A stretch of DNA of 64,000 bases from Salinarimonas sp046292825 (GCF_046292825.1 NZ_JBKBQG010000025.1:4679-68678), one strand, 5' to 3'; numbered from the stretch's first letter, positions 9,300 through 18,127 are shown. Translations and numbers: made by a program. Notes: generated by a model not told the origin, from the letters alone.

Positions 9300-10925
9300 T
9301 CACCCGCGCGCTTCCGCCAGGATCATCTCGCAGGCCTTCTCGGCGATCATCAGGGTGGGCGAATTGGTGTTGCCCGACGTGATCAGCGGCATGGCCGAGG
9401 CGTCGACGACGCGCAGCCCCGCGACTCCGCGCACGCGCAGGCGCGCGTCGAGCACCGCGGTCGGATCGTCGTCGGTGCCCATCTTCGCCGTCCCGACCGG
9501 GTGGAAGATCGTCGTGCCGATGTCGCCGGCGGCGCGGGCGAGGTCCGCGTCGCTCGTGTAATCCGGGCCCGGCCGGTATTCGATCGGCTCGAATCGCGCG
9601 AGCGGCTTCTGCGCGACGATGGTGCGCGTGAGGCGGATCGCCTCGGCCGCGACGAGCCGGTCCTCCTCGGTCGAGAGGTAGTTCGGCTCGATCGCCGGCA
9701 TCTCGAACGGGTCGGGGCTCTGGGCGTGAATCGAGCCGCGGCTCGTCGGGCGCAGGTTGCAGACGCTCGCGGTGAAGGCGGGGAAGGGGTGCAGGCCGCC
9801 GCCGAACTTGTCGAGCGAGAGCGGTTGGAAATGGTATTGCAGGTTGGGCGTCTCGTAGCGCGGATGCGAGCGCGCGAAGGCGCCCGCCTGGCTCGGCGCC
9901 ATGGTCAGCGGGCCCGACCGGAAGAGCGCGTATTCGAGCGCCATGCCCACCCGGTTCCACAGCCGCGCGTAGTCTTCGTTGAGGGTCCGGACGCCCGCCA
10001 CGCGGTAGATCGGCCGCAGCTGCAGATGGTCCTGCAGGTTCTCGCCGACGCCCGGCGCGTGATGCGCGACCGGGATGCCGAGCCGCTGCAGGCGCGCGCC
10101 GTCGCCGATGCCGGAGAGCTCGAGGAGATGCGGCGAGCCGACCGCGCCCGCGCACAGGATCACCTCGCCGGATGCGCGCGCGAGATGCCGCTCGCCGCCC
10201 CGCGAGAAGACGATTCCCGTCGCCCGCCCGTTCTCGATCGCGATGCGCTCGACATGCACCTTCGTCTCGAGCCGGAGATTGGCCCGCCCGAGCACCGGCT
10301 TCAGGAAGCCCCGCGCGGAAGACCAGCGCCGTCCGTTCTTCTGGTTGACCTGGAAATAGGCGCAGCCCGAATTGTCGCCGCGGTTGAAATCCTCGACGCG
10401 CGGAATGCCGATCTCCGCGCAGGATTCGAGCGCCGCGTCGAGGATGTCCCAGCGCACGCGAGGATGATCGACCCGCCACTCGCCGCCCGCCTTGTGGTGC
10501 TCGTCGTCGGGGGCGGCGTGGTCCTGGTGGAGGAGGAAGTAGGGCTTCACGTCCTCCCAGCCCCAGCCGTCGAGGCCGAGCTGCCGCCAGCCGTCGTAAT
10601 CGCGCGCCTGGCCGCGCATGTAGATCATCGCGTTGATGGCGGACGAGCCGCCGATCACCTTGCCGCGCGGATAGGCGAGCGCCCGCCCGTTGAGGCCCGG
10701 CACCGGTTTCGTCTGGAACATCCAGTCCGCGCGCGGATTGCCGATCGCGAAGAGGTAGCCGACGGGGATGTGGAACCAGATCCAATCGTCCTTGCCGCCC
10801 GCCTCCAGCACGAGGACCCGCGTTCCCGCGCTGCGCGAGAGGCGGTTCGCCACGAGGCAGCCGGCCGAGCCCGCGCCGACGACGATGTAGTCGAACGTTC
10901 CGAAATCCGTCACGGCACCGGCCAT
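9300..10925 (-). CDS. GMC-family FAD oxidoreductase (choline/alcohol dehydrogenase-like)
   Basis: An FAD-dependent alcohol oxidoreductase of the glucose-methanol-choline family, 541 residues. The N-terminal dinucleotide fold is FDYIVVGAGSAGCLVANRLS. The first GMC signature is around GKVIGGSSAINAMIYMRG, and the second around GAVGSPHLLELSGIG. The C-terminal active site has HPVGTAKMG and SGNTNSPTLMIAEKA, supplying the catalytic His/Asn pair. GGGAGGGA precedes the ATG. It resembles BetA in length and motifs, but there is no betB or betI beside it, so choline is only one possible substrate. It is divergent from a small XRE regulator, which might control it. Confidence 0.9.
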   Translation of the reverse strand: MAGAVTDFGTFDYIVVGAGSAGCLVANRLSRSAGTRVLVLEAGGKDDWIWFHIPVGYLFAIGNPRADWMFQTKPVPGLNGRALAYPRGKVIGGSSAINAMIYMRGQARDYDGWRQLGLDGWGWEDVKPYFLLHQDHAAPDDEHHKAGGEWRVDHPRVRWDILDAALESCAEIGIPRVEDFNRGDNSGCAYFQVNQKNGRRWSSARGFLKPVLGRANLRLETKVHVERIAIENGRATGIVFSRGGERHLARASGEVILCAGAVGSPHLLELSGIGDGARLQRLGIPVAHHAPGVGENLQDHLQLRPIYRVAGVRTLNEDYARLWNRVGMALEYALFRSGPLTMAPSQAGAFARSHPRYETPNLQYHFQPLSLDKFGGGLHPFPAFTASVCNLRPTSRGSIHAQSPDPFEMPAIEPNYLSTEEDRLVAAEAIRLTRTIVAQKPLARFEPIEYRPGPDYTSDADLARAAGDIGTTIFHPVGTAKMGTDDDPTAVLDARLRVRGVAGLRVVDASAMPLITSGNTNSPTLMIAEKACEMILAEARG

Positions 10926-11081
10926 CTCGATCCCTCCCCCGTGCGCGACACCCTAGACCAGGCCGACGCGCCGCGCGATGCGCAAAGGCGCACCGCCGCG
11001 CAAGGCACCCTGCCGCCGCGCCTCTCGGGTCCTGCCCCGAAGGCGAGCCCCGCGCAAGGTCTGCGGACGAATCTCGCGACC

Positions 11082-11324
11082 ATGCTCACGTGCGGAATGA
11101 TCAAGGCCGGTCGCGATCTCGTCGGGTGGACCCAGGCGGACCTCGCCGCGCGCGCCGGCGTCTCGGTGCCGACGATCCAGCGGCTCGAGGACCCGCTGCG
11201 CGGCCCCCTCAGGGCGTCGGGCGCGACCCTCGTCAAGCTCGTCGACGCCTTCGGGACGGCGGGGGTGCGGTTCGACCTCACCCCCGAGCGGCTGACCATC
11301 GTCTGGACCCGCGCGATCCGGTGA
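11082..11324 (+). CDS. Small XRE-family helix-turn-helix regulator
   Basis: An 80-residue DNA-binding protein. The segment AGRDLVGWTQADLAARAGVS followed by VPTIQRLED is a clear Cro/CI-type helix-turn-helix over residues 9-37, and it is followed by a short beta-rich tail (GVRFDLTPERLTIVWT). The start could be the ATG at 11082 or the one at 11097; neither has a strong Shine-Dalgarno sequence. It is divergent from the GMC oxidoreductase and lies upstream of hemW on the same strand. There is no toxin partner, so it is not an obvious antitoxin. Its target is unknown. Confidence 0.78.
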   Translation: MLTCGMIKAGRDLVGWTQADLAARAGVSVPTIQRLEDPLRGPLRASGATLVKLVDAFGTAGVRFDLTPERLTIVWTRAIR

Positions 11325-11381
11325 GGCTCCGGCGCGCGGGCGCTTGCCAAATCGCCGCGTTCGGCGCACATGGAACCCGCG

Positions 11382-12545
11382 ATGAGCACCCATCCGACGA
11401 GCGACGCCGGGTTCGGCGTCTACGTGCACTGGCCGTTCTGCGCCTCGAAGTGCCCGTATTGCGACTTCAACAGCCACGTCCGCCGCGAGCCGCCGGACGA
11501 GGCGCGATTCGCCGCGGCCTTCGCCCGGGAGATCGCCCATGCGGCTGCGCTCGCGCCGGGGCGGCGGGTGACGAGCGTCTTCCTCGGCGGGGGCACGCCC
11601 TCCCTGATGCGCCCGCAGACCGTCGGCGCGATCCTCGATGCGATCGGCGGCGCCTGGAGCGTCGCGCCGGACGCCGAGATCACGCTCGAGGCCAACCCCA
11701 CGAGCGTCGAGGCCGAGCGATTCGCCGGCTATCGCGCGGCCGGGGTGAACCGCGTCTCGCTCGGCGTGCAGGCGATGAACGACGCCGATCTCAAGGCGCT
11801 CGGGCGGATGCACAGCGCGCAGGAGGCGATGGCGGCGGTGGCGATCGCCGCGCGCCATTTCGAGCGCTATTCCTTCGATCTCATCTACGCCCGCCCCGGC
11901 CACACGCCGCAGGCCTGGGCGGCCGAGCTCGAGCAAGCGATCGCGCGCGCGGTCGAGCATCTGTCGCTCTACCAGCTCACGATCGAGCCCGGCACCTGGT
12001 TCGAGACGCTGCACCGCGCGGGCAAGCTCGTGATCCCCGACGCGGACACCGCCCGCGCGCTCTGGGACGTCACCCAGGAGACCTGCGACAAAGCGGGGAT
12101 GCCGGCCTACGAGATCTCGAACCACGCCCGGCCCGGCGCGCAATCGCGGCACAATCTCGTCTATTGGCGCTACGGCGAATATGCCGGCATCGGGCCCGGC
12201 GCGCACGGGCGGATCGTCACGAACGAGGGCCGGGTCGCGCTCTCGACCGAGCGCCATCCCGAGACCTGGCTCGGCCTCGTCGAGCGCGACGGCAACGGCA
12301 TCGTCGAGCGCGAGGTGCTCGGGGCGGAAGCGCAGGGCGACGAGTTCCTGCTGATGGGCCTGCGCCTCACGGAAGGCATCGATCCCGCCCGCTTCACCGC
12401 CCTGTCCGGCCGCGTCCTCGACCCGCGCCGGATTTCCGCGCTCGTCGCCGACGGCCTGATCCGGCAGCACCCGGACGGGCGCCTCGCCGTGACCGCCGAG
12501 GGCTTCCCCGTTCTCGACGCGGTGGTCGCCGACCTCGCGGCGTGA
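11382..12545 (+). CDS. hemW: Radical SAM heme chaperone HemW
   Basis: HemW (once called HemN-like coproporphyrinogen oxidase) binds heme and is thought to deliver it to respiratory proteins. Residues 10-28 hold YVHWPFCASKCPYCDFNSH, with the radical-SAM CxxxCxxC cluster ligands. Then come GGGTPSLM, the LGVQAMND and LGRMH region and the HemW-type HNLVYW motif followed by GIGPGAHGR. A C-terminal HemN-like domain includes MGLRLTEGID. The length is 387 residues from the ATG at 11382; an in-frame ATG at 11370 would add four residues. The family reads HNxxYW, and true HemN-type oxidases have extra N-terminal residues absent here. Confidence 0.93.
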   Translation: MSTHPTSDAGFGVYVHWPFCASKCPYCDFNSHVRREPPDEARFAAAFAREIAHAAALAPGRRVTSVFLGGGTPSLMRPQTVGAILDAIGGAWSVAPDAEITLEANPTSVEAERFAGYRAAGVNRVSLGVQAMNDADLKALGRMHSAQEAMAAVAIAARHFERYSFDLIYARPGHTPQAWAAELEQAIARAVEHLSLYQLTIEPGTWFETLHRAGKLVIPDADTARALWDVTQETCDKAGMPAYEISNHARPGAQSRHNLVYWRYGEYAGIGPGAHGRIVTNEGRVALSTERHPETWLGLVERDGNGIVEREVLGAEAQGDEFLLMGLRLTEGIDPARFTALSGRVLDPRRISALVADGLIRQHPDGRLAVTAEGFPVLDAVVADLAA

Positions 12546-12559
12546 GGGAGAGGGAAGGG

Positions 12560-12753
12560 TGTCATCCCCGGCCGGAGCACGCAAAGCGTGCGCAGGGGAA
12601 GGGGACCCAGCGCGAGAAGATGCTTGCGAAGCAGGCTTCCGCTGGCGGCGACCAGCCGCCTCGTCGGCGGCACGAGAGCGTGCTTCGCACGCGTCGTTGT
12701 CTGCTGGGTCCCCTACCCCTCCGGTCGCGAGCGACCTCCGGCCGGGGATGACA
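12560..12753. repeat. R1-related interspersed inverted repeat (variant type)
   Basis: This 194-bp element fills most of the hemW-polyketide synthase gap (12546-12846). The ends are TGTCATCCCCGGCCGGAG and the matching inverted CTCCGGCCGGGGATGACA. A second inverted arm pair, GGGGACCCAGC / GCTGGGTCCCC, and the segment GCACGCAAAGCGTGC lie inside. It shares the TGTCATCC/GGATGACA termini and the GGGACCCA motif with R1 but has a different interior, so it is a related subfamily, not a copy. No gene is visible in it. The remaining bases up to 12846 show only a GGAG ahead of the next start. Confidence 0.75.
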
Positions 12754-12846
12754 CGGGGGAGGCCATCTCCCCCTGAGACGACGCGCCGCGGCATCCTTTT
12801 GTCGTCCCCCCGCGTAACTCCGCGCACCGAGCGGAGTGAAGCGCGC

Positions 12847-13950
12847 GTGCAGAACCATCCCGAACCCCATCTCGTCGCCATCGGCACCGCCGTGCCGGAG
12901 CACGAGGTCCACGCCGCGTTCCTCGCCTTCGCGGAAGCCCGTCTGAGCGAACGGCGCGATCGGCTCGCGCTTCGGCGCATGGCGGCGCGCTCGGGCATCG
13001 GCGGCCGGCGCTCGGTGCTCGCGCCGGCGTCGAGCGAAGTGGCGAGCGTCGATGCGGATGGGCGCCTCTACCGCCACGGCGTCTTCGCCGGTACCCGGGC
13101 GCGCATGGACGTCTATGCGGAGGCGGCGCCCGCGCTCGCGGCCCGCGCGGTGGCCGATCTCGCCGCCCGCGCGGATCTCGACGGCATCACCCATCTGGTC
13201 ACCGCCTCCTGCACGGGCTTCCTCGCGCCGGGCCTCGACCAGCGCCTCGCCGCGCTGATCGGTCTGCCCGGCTCGGTCGAGCGCGTGGCGCTCGGCTTCA
13301 TGGGCTGCGCGGCGGCCGTGAACGGCCTTTCCGTCGCGCGCCACATCGCACGCTCCGACGAGCGGGCCCGGGTGCTCGTCGTCTGCACCGAATTGTGCAC
13401 GCTCCATCTCCAGGACGAGGACGACCTCGAGAGCCTGCTCGCCGCGATGCTGTTCGGCGACGGCGCCGCCGCCGCCCTCGTCGCGAACGAGGAGAGGGGC
13501 CTCGCGCTCGAAGGATTCCGCGCGCTCACCATTCCCGACACGCCCGATCTCATCACCTGGACCGTTTCCGACACCGGCTTCCTGATGCGCCTGTCCGGCG
13601 ACGTGCCCGGCGCCATCGCGACGGCGCTCGAGGCCGAGCGCGCCCGAAACGCACCCGACGGCGTGCTCGCCGGGGCGGCTCTGTCCGATTTCGATCTCTT
13701 CGCCGTGCATCCGGGCGGGCGCAGCGTGCTCGACGCGGTCGCCCGCGCCCTCGACCTCGGAGAGGACGCGCTCTGCGCGTCGCGGGCGGTGCTCGCGGCG
13801 CACGGAAACATGTCCTCGGCGACGATCCTGTTCGTGCTCGCGCGACTCATGGCCGAGCGCAGGGCCGGGGCGGCGCCGCGCCGCGGGCTCGGCATGGCCT
13901 TCGGGCCTGGCATGGTCGCCGAGACCTTCCGCTTCCGCGAGGCCGCCTGA
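12847..13950 (+). CDS. Type III polyketide synthase (chalcone synthase-like)
   Basis: A homodimeric ketosynthase that condenses an acyl-CoA starter with malonyl-CoA units, yielding pyrones or resorcinols. The 367-residue protein has the catalytic triad in family order: Cys122 in TASCTGFLAPG, His288 in FAVHPGGRSVLDA and Asn321 in AAHGNMSSATILF. The C-terminal GMAFGPGMVAE matches the chalcone-synthase GFGPG loop. The GTG at 12847 follows GGAG at suitable spacing. It leads a compact three-gene operon with a methyltransferase one base downstream and an FAD oxidoreductase, a layout like the Streptomyces srsABC phenolic-lipid genes. The product and starter cannot be read from sequence. Confidence 0.93.
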   Translation: MQNHPEPHLVAIGTAVPEHEVHAAFLAFAEARLSERRDRLALRRMAARSGIGGRRSVLAPASSEVASVDADGRLYRHGVFAGTRARMDVYAEAAPALAARAVADLAARADLDGITHLVTASCTGFLAPGLDQRLAALIGLPGSVERVALGFMGCAAAVNGLSVARHIARSDERARVLVVCTELCTLHLQDEDDLESLLAAMLFGDGAAAALVANEERGLALEGFRALTIPDTPDLITWTVSDTGFLMRLSGDVPGAIATALEAERARNAPDGVLAGAALSDFDLFAVHPGGRSVLDAVARALDLGEDALCASRAVLAAHGNMSSATILFVLARLMAERRAGAAPRRGLGMAFGPGMVAETFRFREAA

Positions 13951-13951
13951 C

Positions 13952-14668
13952 ATGGGCTTCGACGCCGCGCGCCGCTCGCGCGAGCCCGAATGGATGGATG
14001 CGCCCGACGTCGCCCCCGAGACGCTCGCCGCCTGCCTCGCCGATCTCGAGCGCGTGAATGCGCTGACGCTCGGGCGCCGGCCCGTGCTCTCCTTCGTCGC
14101 CCGCGCCGCGAAAGCGTCTTCCGCACGCCGCCTCGCGATCCTCGACATCGGCTCGGGGGGCGGGGGCACGCTGCGGGCGCTCGCGGCCTGGGGGAGGCGG
14201 GCGGGGGTGAGCCTCGATCTGATCGGCCTCGACCTCTCGCCCCACGCCGTCGCAGCCGCCCGCGCCGCGACCGACCCGGCGGACGCGATCGCCTATCGTG
14301 CGGGCGACGCGCTCGCCTTCGCGCCCGACGCGCCGATCGACCTCGTCGTCTCCTCGCTCACCGCCCATCACCTCGCCGACGAGGACGTGGTGCGGCTCCT
14401 GCGGCGGATGGAGGCGATCGCGCGGCTCGGATGGTGCGTCGCCGATCTCGAGCGCAGCCGGCTGGCCTATCACGGCTTCGCGCTTCTCGCGCGCGCGATG
14501 CGCTGGCACCCCTTCGTGCGCCACGACGGGCCGGTCTCGATCGCGCGCGGCTTCACCAGGGCCGATTGGCACGCGCTCCTCGCGCGCGCCGATCTCGCCG
14601 GGCAGGCGCGGGTCGTCCGCCGCCTGCCCGGGCGGCTCGTCGTCGAGCGCCTGAAGGCCGCCTCGTGA
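13952..14668 (+). CDS. Class I SAM-dependent methyltransferase of the type III PKS operon
   Basis: A 238-residue Rossmann-fold methyltransferase. Motif I is LAILDIGSGGGGTLRALAAWG (about residues 55-75), the acidic strand-2 end is LIGLDLSPHAV, and the post-motif region is DLVVSSLTAHHLADEDVVRLL. It begins one base after the polyketide synthase stop and its own stop overlaps the next start in GTGA. Cotranslation and a role in methylating the polyketide are therefore likely inferences. It is a soluble class I enzyme, unlike the membrane isoprenylcysteine-type methyltransferase found beside other bacterial type III synthases. Confidence 0.88.
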   Translation: MGFDAARRSREPEWMDAPDVAPETLAACLADLERVNALTLGRRPVLSFVARAAKASSARRLAILDIGSGGGGTLRALAAWGRRAGVSLDLIGLDLSPHAVAAARAATDPADAIAYRAGDALAFAPDAPIDLVVSSLTAHHLADEDVVRLLRRMEAIARLGWCVADLERSRLAYHGFALLARAMRWHPFVRHDGPVSIARGFTRADWHALLARADLAGQARVVRRLPGRLVVERLKAAS

Positions 14669-15801
14669 GCGGCGACGTTCTCGTGATCGGCGGAGGCCTC
14701 GCGGGGGCCGCGGCGGCGATCGGGCTTGCGGAGGCGGGGGCGCGGGTGACGCTTCTCGAGCGCGCGCACGGTCCCCACGACAAGGTCTGCGGCGCCTTCC
14801 TCTCGGGCGAGGCCGTCGCGCTCCTCCATCGGCTCGGCGTCGGCGACGCGCTCGCGGCGGCGCCGGCGATCGATCGTCTCGCGCTCGAAGCCGGCGGGCG
14901 GCGGGCGCGCGCCGATCTGCCCTTCACCGCCCGCGGCCTCTCGCGGCTCGTGCTCGACGAGGCGCTCCTCGCCCGCGCGGAGGCGCTCGGCGTCGCCCTT
15001 CGCCGCGGCGAGCGGGTCGAGGGGATCGAGGCGGAGAGGACGCGCCGGCTCGTGCGGCTCTCGGGCGGGCGGACGATCGCGGCGCCGCACGTGGTGCTCG
15101 CGACCGGCAAGCACGACCTGCGCGGCCATGCTCGCCCCCTCGCCGATGCCGATCCGATGGTCGGGATCAAGCAGGCCTTCGCGCCGAGCGCCGCGGGGCG
15201 CGAGGCGCTCGCGGGCACGATCGCGCTCGCGCTGTTCGCGGAGGGCTATGCCGGCCTGCAGATGGTGGAGGGCGGGCGGGCCAATCTCTGCCTCGCGGTG
15301 CGCGAGAGCCGGCTGCGCGCAGCGGGCGGCCCGGCGGGGATCGTCGCGGCCGCGATCCGCGAGAGCGCGCTCCTCGCCGAGGCGCTCGGCGACGCGGAGC
15401 CGGTCGACCGCCGCCCGCTCGCCGTCGCGCGCGTGCCCTACGGCTACGTGCGCCGCGCGGCCCTCGCCGAGGGCGTCTACGCGGTGGGCGATCAAGCCGG
15501 GGTGATCCCCTCCTTCTGCGGGGACGGGATGGCGATCGCGCTGCATTCCGGGCTCGGCGCCGCCCGCGCCGTCGCGACGGGGGAGCGCGCGAGCACGCAC
15601 GCCGCCGGGCTCGCCGCCGAGATCGGCCCCCAGATCGGCCGCGCCCGCCTCATGGAGATCCTGGCGGCGGGTCCGCTCGCCCGCCACGCGCTCGTCGCGA
15701 TCCTCGGCCGCGCTCCTGCGCTCACCCGCGCCGCCGCCCGTCTCACGCGCGTGCCGGAGCGGGTCTGGCGGGGCTGGCTGTCGCCGGATGCGATGCGCTA
15801 G
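14665..15801 (+). CDS. FAD-dependent oxidoreductase of the type III PKS operon
   Basis: A 378-residue flavoprotein of the geranylgeranyl-reductase/aromatic-hydroxylase superfamily. The N-terminus has the FAD dinucleotide motif VLVIGGGLAGAAAAIGLAEAG ending in the ribose-binding glutamate. DKVCGAFLSGEAV follows near residue 42, and the C-terminal GVYAVGDQAGVIPSFCGDG is the second FAD motif. The GTG at 14665 overlaps the methyltransferase stop (GTGA). The PSFCGDGM segment resembles reductases of the GGR type, so either ring hydroxylation or double-bond reduction of the polyketide is possible. The gene ends three bases before the convergent phosphatase. Confidence 0.87.
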   Translation: MSGDVLVIGGGLAGAAAAIGLAEAGARVTLLERAHGPHDKVCGAFLSGEAVALLHRLGVGDALAAAPAIDRLALEAGGRRARADLPFTARGLSRLVLDEALLARAEALGVALRRGERVEGIEAERTRRLVRLSGGRTIAAPHVVLATGKHDLRGHARPLADADPMVGIKQAFAPSAAGREALAGTIALALFAEGYAGLQMVEGGRANLCLAVRESRLRAAGGPAGIVAAAIRESALLAEALGDAEPVDRRPLAVARVPYGYVRRAALAEGVYAVGDQAGVIPSFCGDGMAIALHSGLGAARAVATGERASTHAAGLAAEIGPQIGRARLMEILAAGPLARHALVAILGRAPALTRAAARLTRVPERVWRGWLSPDAMR

Positions 15802-15804
15802 CGG

Positions 15805-16527
15805 TCACTCGCGCCGGATGACACGGTCGACCAGGATGTCGGAGAGGACTCCCGGCTTGAAGTCGCGCTCGAGCGCGTCGGGATCGTAATGGTTCGCGAC
15901 CCAATCCTCGAAGGCGATCCCCTTGGCCTCGCCCTCGTCGCGATAGCGCTCGAAGAACAGGTCGAGGATGCCGGTCTTGGCGAAGCGAAAATGCCCGTAG
16001 CGCAGGGAGAGCTGCGCGAGAGCCTCGCTCGCGCTGCCGCCCCTGTGCAGGATAACGTAGAGCGCGGCCATGAAGCCGGCGCGGTCGGCGCCGGATTTGC
16101 AATGGACGAGGGCGGGATAGGTCAGCCCAGCGAAGAAGTCGCGCGCCCGCAGGAGCATCTCCTTCTCCGGAGCGCCGCGCGAGCGCACGACGAACTCCGC
16201 GAGTTCGAGGCCGAGCGCGGCGCAGGCCTCCTTCTGCAATTGCCAGGAGCCGTGCTCGCGCCCGCCCCGCAGATAGACGACGGTGCGCAGGCCCTTCGCC
16301 TGCAAGGCGGCGAGCTGGTGGGGCGCCGGCTGGGCGGAGCGCCACAAGCGATCGTCGATCCGGTGCAGGTTGAGATAGGCGAGCCGGAAGACGCCGTGAT
16401 CGATCAGGGTCATGTTCGCCCAGGCCCGCAGCCGCGCGAGCGGCCCGACGATGGGGCGGTCCCAGCGCTCGATGCGCGCGAGGCGGCGCGCGTTGCGGAT
16501 CTCGGCGCTGCGAAAGCGGTTGATCAA
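15805..16527 (-). CDS. Dual-specificity/tyrosine phosphatase-like protein
   Basis: A 240-residue protein of the cysteine-based phosphatase superfamily. The P-loop is VHCKSGADRAGF (CX5R, about residues 147-158), preceded by LRTVVYLRGGRE, as in bacterial DSP-like proteins. The aspartate general acid is not obvious. The start is inferred as TTG at 16527 with GGAG eight bases upstream; upstream in-frame codons are low complexity, and an internal ATG would remove conserved arginine-rich sequence. The gene faces the polyketide operon tail to tail and is divergent from the CitE-like gene. The substrate is unknown; similar proteins act on phosphoproteins, lipids or inositides. Confidence 0.82.
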   Translation of the reverse strand: MINRFRSAEIRNARRLARIERWDRPIVGPLARLRAWANMTLIDHGVFRLAYLNLHRIDDRLWRSAQPAPHQLAALQAKGLRTVVYLRGGREHGSWQLQKEACAALGLELAEFVVRSRGAPEKEMLLRARDFFAGLTYPALVHCKSGADRAGFMAALYVILHRGGSASEALAQLSLRYGHFRFAKTGILDLFFERYRDEGEAKGIAFEDWVANHYDPDALERDFKPGVLSDILVDRVIRRE

Positions 16528-16712
16528 GTGGCGGTCTCCGTTGCGAGACAGGCGCTTACCAAGCGCGCGCGCCGACCGCAAGCGCGGCCGCCGAATGCCG
16601 GCACCACGTCCCCGCGCTCGGGCGGGAGCCCGCGCGATCATCCCTTCGCACGGCTCGACAAGCGCGGGCGCGCTCTCCACTCTCGGGATGGACGTGTTTC
16701 GAAGGTGAGCCG

Positions 16713-17597
16713 ATGAAGACCATACGCCCCCGCCGCAGCGCCCTCTACATGCCGGGCTCGAACGCCCGCGCGCTCGAGAAGGCGCGCAGCCTGCCCGCCG
16801 ACGTCCTCCTCCTCGATCTCGAGGACGCCGTCGCCCCCGACGTGAAGGAGGAGGCGCGGGCGCGCGTGTTCGAGGCGGTGCGCGCCGGCGGCTTCGGCCA
16901 TCGCGAGGTGGTGATCCGCATCAACGCGCTCGACACGCCCTGGGGCGAGGAGGATCTGAAGGCGGCTGCCGCCGCGCGCCCGGCGGCGATCCTGGTGCCG
17001 AAGGTCTCGGCGCCGGAGGATCTCGGTCGCGTCGGCGCCCGGCTCGACGCCCAGAGCGCGCCGCATACGCTCAAGGTCTGGGCGATGATCGAGACGCCGG
17101 CCGCGATCCTCGCCGCCGCCGCGATCGCGCAGGCGACCCGCGATCCGCTCACCCGCCTCGCCTGCTTCGTGATGGGCACGAACGACCTCGCCAAGGAGAC
17201 CCGCGCGCGCCTCACCCCCGGCCGCGCCGGCATGCTGCCCTGGCTGATGACCGCGCTCGCCGCCGCCCGCGCGGAGGGCCTCGACATCCTGGACGGCGTC
17301 TACAACACGCTCGACGACGAGGACGGCTTCGCCGCCGAATGCGCGCAGGGCGCCGAGCTCGGCTTCGACGGCAAGACGCTGATCCACCCCAAGCAGGTGG
17401 AGACCGCCAATCGCGTCTTCGCCCCCGACGCGGAGGAGGTCGCCCGCGCGCGGGCCGTCATCGCGGCCTTCGATCGGCCCGAGAACGCGACCAAGGGCGC
17501 GATCAGCCTCGACGGCCGCATGGTCGAGCGCCTCCACGCCGACATGGCCCGCCGCACCGTCGCCCTCGCGGATGCCATCGCCGCGCAGGGAGCCTGA
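16713..17597 (+). CDS. HpcH/HpaI aldolase/CitE family CoA-ester lyase
   Basis: A TIM-barrel enzyme of the citrate lyase beta / malyl-CoA lyase family, 294 residues. Diagnostic pieces are RSALYMPGSNARALEKA at the N-terminus, DVLLLDLEDAVAPDVK with the metal-binding acidic residues, RINALDTPWG, and FVMGTNDLAKE. The C-terminal FDGKTLIHPKQVE follows. There are no citrate lyase alpha or gamma genes nearby, so it is more likely a malyl-CoA or related lyase/thioesterase than citrate lyase. Which one is uncertain. It stands alone, with an AGGTGAG-like sequence ahead of the ATG. Confidence 0.88.
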   Translation: MKTIRPRRSALYMPGSNARALEKARSLPADVLLLDLEDAVAPDVKEEARARVFEAVRAGGFGHREVVIRINALDTPWGEEDLKAAAAARPAAILVPKVSAPEDLGRVGARLDAQSAPHTLKVWAMIETPAAILAAAAIAQATRDPLTRLACFVMGTNDLAKETRARLTPGRAGMLPWLMTALAAARAEGLDILDGVYNTLDDEDGFAAECAQGAELGFDGKTLIHPKQVETANRVFAPDAEEVARARAVIAAFDRPENATKGAISLDGRMVERLHADMARRTVALADAIAAQGA

Positions 17598-17672
17598 GGC
17601 CGGCGCCTTTCCGTTCCTTCCCCTCGGCATCGCTCTGCCATAATGTCGTGGGGCGAGCCGAGGAGGAGACGG

Positions 17673-18125
17673 ATGCCGCATGCGATCGACGGGATGAGCG
17701 CCGATCAGGTGGTCGAGCGGCTCGGGCTGGCGCCCCACCCCGAGGGCGGGTTCTACCGGGAGACCTTCCGCGATTCCCGCCTGCTCGCCGACGGTCGGGC
17801 CGCCTCGACCGCGATCTACTACCTGCTCGGCCTCGGCGACGTGTCGGAATGGCACCGGGTCGACGCGGCGGAGGTGTGGCACTTCTATGCCGGCGCGCCC
17901 CTCGTCCTGACGGTCTCGCCGAACGGCCACGACGCGGAGGCGCGGCATCTGGGGCCCGATCTGATACGCGGCCAGAGCCCGCAGATCGTGGTGCCCGCCG
18001 GCTGGTGGCAGACCGCGACGTCGCTCGGCGCCTGGACGCTGGTGGGCTGCACGGTCGCGCCGGGCTTCGACTTCGCCGGTTTCGAGATGGCCCCGCCCGG
18101 CTGGCGCCCGACGCCGCGGACCTGA
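17673..18125 (+). CDS. DUF985 cupin-fold protein
   Basis: A 150-residue cupin of the DUF985 type. The hallmark begins LGLAPHPEGGFYRETFRDS, followed by STAIYYLL, EWHRVDAAEVWHFYAGAPL with the cupin histidines, and PAGWWQTATSLGAWTLVGCTVAPGF. The ATG at 17673 has AGGAG four bases before it; an earlier ATG at 17643 has no such signal. It lies 75 bases after the CitE-like gene and is convergent with the kinase gene. No enzymatic role is established for the family; sugar or small-molecule binding is a guess from the fold. Confidence 0.85.
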   Translation: MPHAIDGMSADQVVERLGLAPHPEGGFYRETFRDSRLLADGRAASTAIYYLLGLGDVSEWHRVDAAEVWHFYAGAPLVLTVSPNGHDAEARHLGPDLIRGQSPQIVVPAGWWQTATSLGAWTLVGCTVAPGFDFAGFEMAPPGWRPTPRT

Positions 18126-18127
18126 GG

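Noticed and set aside
11090..12751. A 553-codon alternative frame across the XRE and hemW genes
   Set aside because: It is out of frame with both clear proteins and its translation is Arg-rich noise.
12847..13950. Reading the condensing enzyme as FabH (KAS III)
   Set aside because: The Cys-His-Asn spacing and the C-terminal FGPG loop fit chalcone synthase-type enzymes, and it is followed by tailoring genes, not fab genes.
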